NCBI GenBank assembly: GCA_023423775.1
Contig: JAFAEZ010000073.1
Coordinates: forward strand, 1 to 9,798
From: Pseudomonadota bacterium
GTDB taxonomy: Bacteria; Pseudomonadota; Alphaproteobacteria; Sphingomonadales; Sphingomonadaceae
DNA: 9,798 nucleotides
Reading direction: 5' to 3'
Shown: one piece after another, positions 7,092 to 9,798 of the stretch
How positions within the stretch are numbered: position 1 is the stretch's first letter
Layout of the letters: each line of letters opens with the position of its first letter
Position numbers and translations under genes: made by a program
Notes under the pieces: generated by a model
What the model saw: only the letters and a program-made list of their open reading frames with translations
Databases searched by the model: none
Told to the model about the DNA's origin: nothing

Positions 7092-7106
7092 AATCCGGTC
7101 GCGACC

Positions 7107-9798
7107 ATGGCCGGAATTGTCCTTTCCCCTGCTGCGCTGCCGCTCGCGCTCCGCAACCTCTTCCTGCAATTGCTGCCTGCGGCTGCCTTCGCTCTTTTCT
7201 GCGCCGTACCGGCCTTGCTCGGCGTGGCCGGCGACGGCCTCGTCGCCTGGTTCGATCTGGGCTGGACGGCCGCGCCCGCGCTGGCGGCGATCCTCTGCCT
7301 GCGGGCGGCGCGCCTGTCCTGCGGCCGGGATCACATCGCCTGGCGCTGCTTCGGAAGCGGCTGCATCGCGTGGGCGTTCGGCAACCTGCTTTTCGCCTTC
7401 CGGGCTCGCGTCGGCGCCGATCCCGGTTTTCCCAGTCTGTCCGACGCTTTCTATCTCGGCGCGGCGCTCGCGTTCATCGTCGGCATCTATTGCTTCGGGA
7501 CGATCAGGGGACAGATCAACCGGGTCCAGCTCTGCAACGTCGCGCTGGTGTTCTGTTCGACGGGAATCTCGACCTACATCGTCACCTTCCCGGACATTGC
7601 GGCATCGACGCTCTCGCCGCTCGGCACGCTGGTTGCCTTCCTCATTCCCGCTTTGTGGCTCGGCACCGCCTTCTTCGGTGTGACCTGCATGTTGCTTTAC
7701 ACCCAGCCGGCGAAGCGCGCGGTGTTCGCCCTGATCGTGGTCGCCTTCCTCGGACAGGCGGTGGCCGATTATGAGTTCGGCCAAGGGAAAATGGCGGGCG
7801 ATGCCGGTGGGATCGCCGGCGAGGATTATTTGTGGGTGGCAAGCTTCGTGCTGATCGCCACGGCCGCGATCCGGATGATCACCCGGCTCAACGGCCAGGC
7901 GGCGACCGCCGCGGCGGCCGCGCCCCCCCGCCCGCGGGTGTGGCTCGAAGCGTTCGTTCCCACCGCCGCGGTGACGGCGATCCTTCTTGCCGGCGCATTT
8001 TCGGGCCTGATCCACAACGGCGCGCTGTTCCTGCTGTGCTTGCCGATCGCACTGCTGTTCGCCCTGGTGATCGGCGTCCGCGAGCATATGGCGCTGAACC
8101 GGGAGCGGTCGCTTCGCCTTGCCGCCGAGGGCAATGCCCGCAGCCTGGCCGATAATCGTCTTCGCCTGGCCAACGTCCTCGAAAGCACTACCGACAGCGT
8201 CATCGTCCTCGATCGGGAATGGCGTATCACCTACATCAACGGCCATGCCCACGATCTGATCGGGGAGCCCGAGCTCCTTTATATAGGCGCGACCCTTTGG
8301 GACCTGTTTCCCGGGGATGATTGTTCGCTTGCCCGCCATTGCCGCGAAGCGATGGAGCAACAGCGTGCCGTAAGCGCCGAGGAGTATCTCGAGCCGCAAG
8401 GGAAGTGGCTCGAGCTGCATGCGCACCCCCGGCCCGATTCGCTGTCGCTCTTCTTCCGCGACGTTTCCGAACGCCGCGAGGCAGCCGAGCGGCTTGCCCA
8501 TCTCGCCCATCATGACGCGCTCACCGGACTGGCGAATCGAGTCCGCTTCCAGGCACGGCTCGACGAATATTGCGCCCGCGCGCGCCGCGAATCCTTTGCC
8601 GTGATGTGCATCGATCTCGATCTCTTCAAGGAGGTCAACGACATGCTTGGTCACGCCGCAGGCGACGCCGTGCTGCAGGAGGTCGCCGCCCGGCTGCAGC
8701 GGCGCGCCCAGTCGAGCGATCTGGTGGCACGCATCGGCGGCGACGAGTTCGCGATCGTCGGCCTGGGCGGTTATGCGGCCGAGGACGCCGCCCTGTTCGC
8801 CGAGCAGATCGTCGCCGATCTTGCCGCGCCTTATGCGGTCGAGGGGACGGTCGCACGGATCGGGGCGAGCATCGGCATCGCCTGGCGCGACGGCGGCCCG
8901 ACCGATATGGCCGAATTGCTCAAACATGCCGATCTCGCCCTCTATTCGGCCAAGTCGGAGGGGCGTGGAACCTGGGCTGTGTTCACGTCGGAAATGGAGC
9001 GCTGCAACCGCTACAGGAAGCGGCTCAAGGCGGATCTGGGAGTCGCGCTCGCCAATGGTGAGCTGGAACTGGTTTACCAGCCGATCATCGCGCTCGATCG
9101 GGACGCAGTCTCCGGTTTCGAAACGCTGATGCGGTGGCGCCATCCCGAACGCGGCCTCGTGCCGCCCGACGAGTTCATTCCGATCGCGGAGGAAACCGGA
9201 CTGATCGTTCCGATCGGCGAATGGGCGCTCGAAGCGGCCTGCGTCGAGGCGTCCACCTGGCCCCCCGAATTGCGCCTCGCGGTCAACCTGTCGCCCGCCC
9301 AGTTCCAGAGCCGCAACCTCGTCGAGCGCGTCTCGGCGATCCTGGCGCGCACCGGCCTCGATCCACTCCGGCTCGAACTCGAAATCACCGAGTCGGTGCT
9401 GCTCCGCGACAGCGACGCCAATCTCGAGACGCTGCGCCGATTGAAGGAAATGGGCGTGCGGATCGCCCTCGACGATTTCGGCACCGGTTACTCGTCACTG
9501 AGCTATCTTCACAAATTTCCGTTCGACAAGATCAAGATCGATCGCAGCTTCGTCACGGGGCTCGAGGGCCAGGAAGCCTCGCAGGCGATCGTTCGTGCCG
9601 TTGCCGGCCTCGGCGTTTCGCTGCACATGGCGATCACCGCCGAGGGGGTCGAGAACCGCCAGCAGCTCGATCAGGTGCGGGGCAGGGGCTGCGACGAGGC
9701 GCAGGGCTATTTCTTCAGCGCGGCCGTTCCCGGCGTGCAGGTGATCGACCTGCTCCAAACATTGAGCGAGTCGCGGCGCTGGTGGAGCCAGCGGCTCG
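7107..9798 (+). CDS. Membrane PAS-GGDEF-EAL cyclic di-GMP protein, 3'-truncated
   Basis: An inner-membrane enzyme predicted to make and degrade cyclic di-GMP. The frame is open from ATG 7107 to the right edge (897 residues, no stop seen). Residues 1-335 contain about ten hydrophobic helices, with the PSLSDAFYL motif after TM3 typical of multi-TM sensor regions on such proteins. A PAS domain follows (about 350-455). The GGDEF domain (about 465-620) has Asp503 and Asp505 in IDLDLFK and an intact GGDEF at 544-548. The inhibitory RxxD site is absent: QSSD stands at 535-538. The EAL domain (about 630-885) has Glu672 in an ETL version of EAL, Asn727, Glu762, Asp789-Asp790, Lys810, Glu846 and Gln866, so both halves look catalytically competent. 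No clear ribosome site precedes the ATG, but an in-frame TGA at 7077 limits any earlier start. The signal sensed is unknown. Confidence 0.93.
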   Translation, partial: MAGIVLSPAALPLALRNLFLQLLPAAAFALFCAVPALLGVAGDGLVAWFDLGWTAAPALAAILCLRAARLSCGRDHIAWRCFGSGCIAWAFGNLLFAFRARVGADPGFPSLSDAFYLGAALAFIVGIYCFGTIRGQINRVQLCNVALVFCSTGISTYIVTFPDIAASTLSPLGTLVAFLIPALWLGTAFFGVTCMLLYTQPAKRAVFALIVVAFLGQAVADYEFGQGKMAGDAGGIAGEDYLWVASFVLIATAAIRMITRLNGQAATAAAAAPPRPRVWLEAFVPTAAVTAILLAGAFSGLIHNGALFLLCLPIALLFALVIGVREHMALNRERSLRLAAEGNARSLADNRLRLANVLESTTDSVIVLDREWRITYINGHAHDLIGEPELLYIGATLWDLFPGDDCSLARHCREAMEQQRAVSAEEYLEPQGKWLELHAHPRPDSLSLFFRDVSERREAAERLAHLAHHDALTGLANRVRFQARLDEYCARARRESFAVMCIDLDLFKEVNDMLGHAAGDAVLQEVAARLQRRAQSSDLVARIGGDEFAIVGLGGYAAEDAALFAEQIVADLAAPYAVEGTVARIGASIGIAWRDGGPTDMAELLKHADLALYSAKSEGRGTWAVFTSEMERCNRYRKRLKADLGVALANGELELVYQPIIALDRDAVSGFETLMRWRHPERGLVPPDEFIPIAEETGLIVPIGEWALEAACVEASTWPPELRLAVNLSPAQFQSRNLVERVSAILARTGLDPLRLELEITESVLLRDSDANLETLRRLKEMGVRIALDDFGTGYSSLSYLHKFPFDKIKIDRSFVTGLEGQEASQAIVRAVAGLGVSLHMAITAEGVENRQQLDQVRGRGCDEAQGYFFSAAVPGVQVIDLLQTLSESRRWWSQRL

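Noticed and set aside
7050..9143. 697-codon open frame on the minus strand
   Set aside because: It lies opposite the GGDEF-EAL gene, whose motifs are unmistakable. The antisense translation is a low-complexity Arg/Gly/Glu/Gln-rich chain.
1..9798. CRISPR arrays, insertion sequences, tRNA or rRNA genes, phage or defence genes
   Set aside because: No regularly spaced repeats, terminal inverted repeats with a transposase, cloverleaf sequences or recognisable phage or defence proteins were seen in any part of the window.

Overview
The window is GC-rich (roughly two thirds G+C) and reads as chromosomal DNA of an alphaproteobacterium. A sphingomonad-like host is the best guess. The basis is the alphaproteobacterial type of AddB, the codon use (third positions almost all G or C), and the mix of a secreted S9 peptidase, a CsgG-like protein and a membrane GGDEF-EAL protein. 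The exact taxon cannot be fixed from this sequence alone. The left edge is a run of 20 C, which looks like a contig end or a sequencing artefact.

Layout. Positions 3-2015 (+) hold the C-terminal two thirds of addB, the nuclease subunit of the AddAB double-strand-break repair enzyme. It converges, 21 bp away, on a secreted prolyl-oligopeptidase-family serine peptidase (2037-3965, -). A 271-bp gap follows that may carry a 34-codon gene (4065-4169, +). Next is an exported CsgG-domain protein (4237-5001, +) with a strong hairpin terminator behind it. Two very small membrane-protein genes are then arranged divergently (5092-5265 - and 5359-5439 +) around a symmetric promoter-like element. The second ends 3 bp from the stop of a 12-TM MFS transporter gene on the minus strand (5443-6968), which carries a one-base frameshift between TM1 and TM2. 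Divergent from the transporter, a large gene (7107 to the right edge, +) encodes a ten-TM protein with PAS, GGDEF and EAL domains.

Working together. No single pathway links these genes. AddB is DNA repair. The S9 peptidase and CsgG-like protein are envelope or periplasmic proteins. The last gene turns over cyclic di-GMP at the inner membrane. The more unusual items are the addB gene without addA directly downstream, the pair of tiny divergent membrane proteins, the frameshifted transporter, and the loss of the product-inhibition site in the GGDEF domain. I found no CRISPR array, insertion sequence, phage gene, tRNA or rRNA, and no convincing new multi-gene system.
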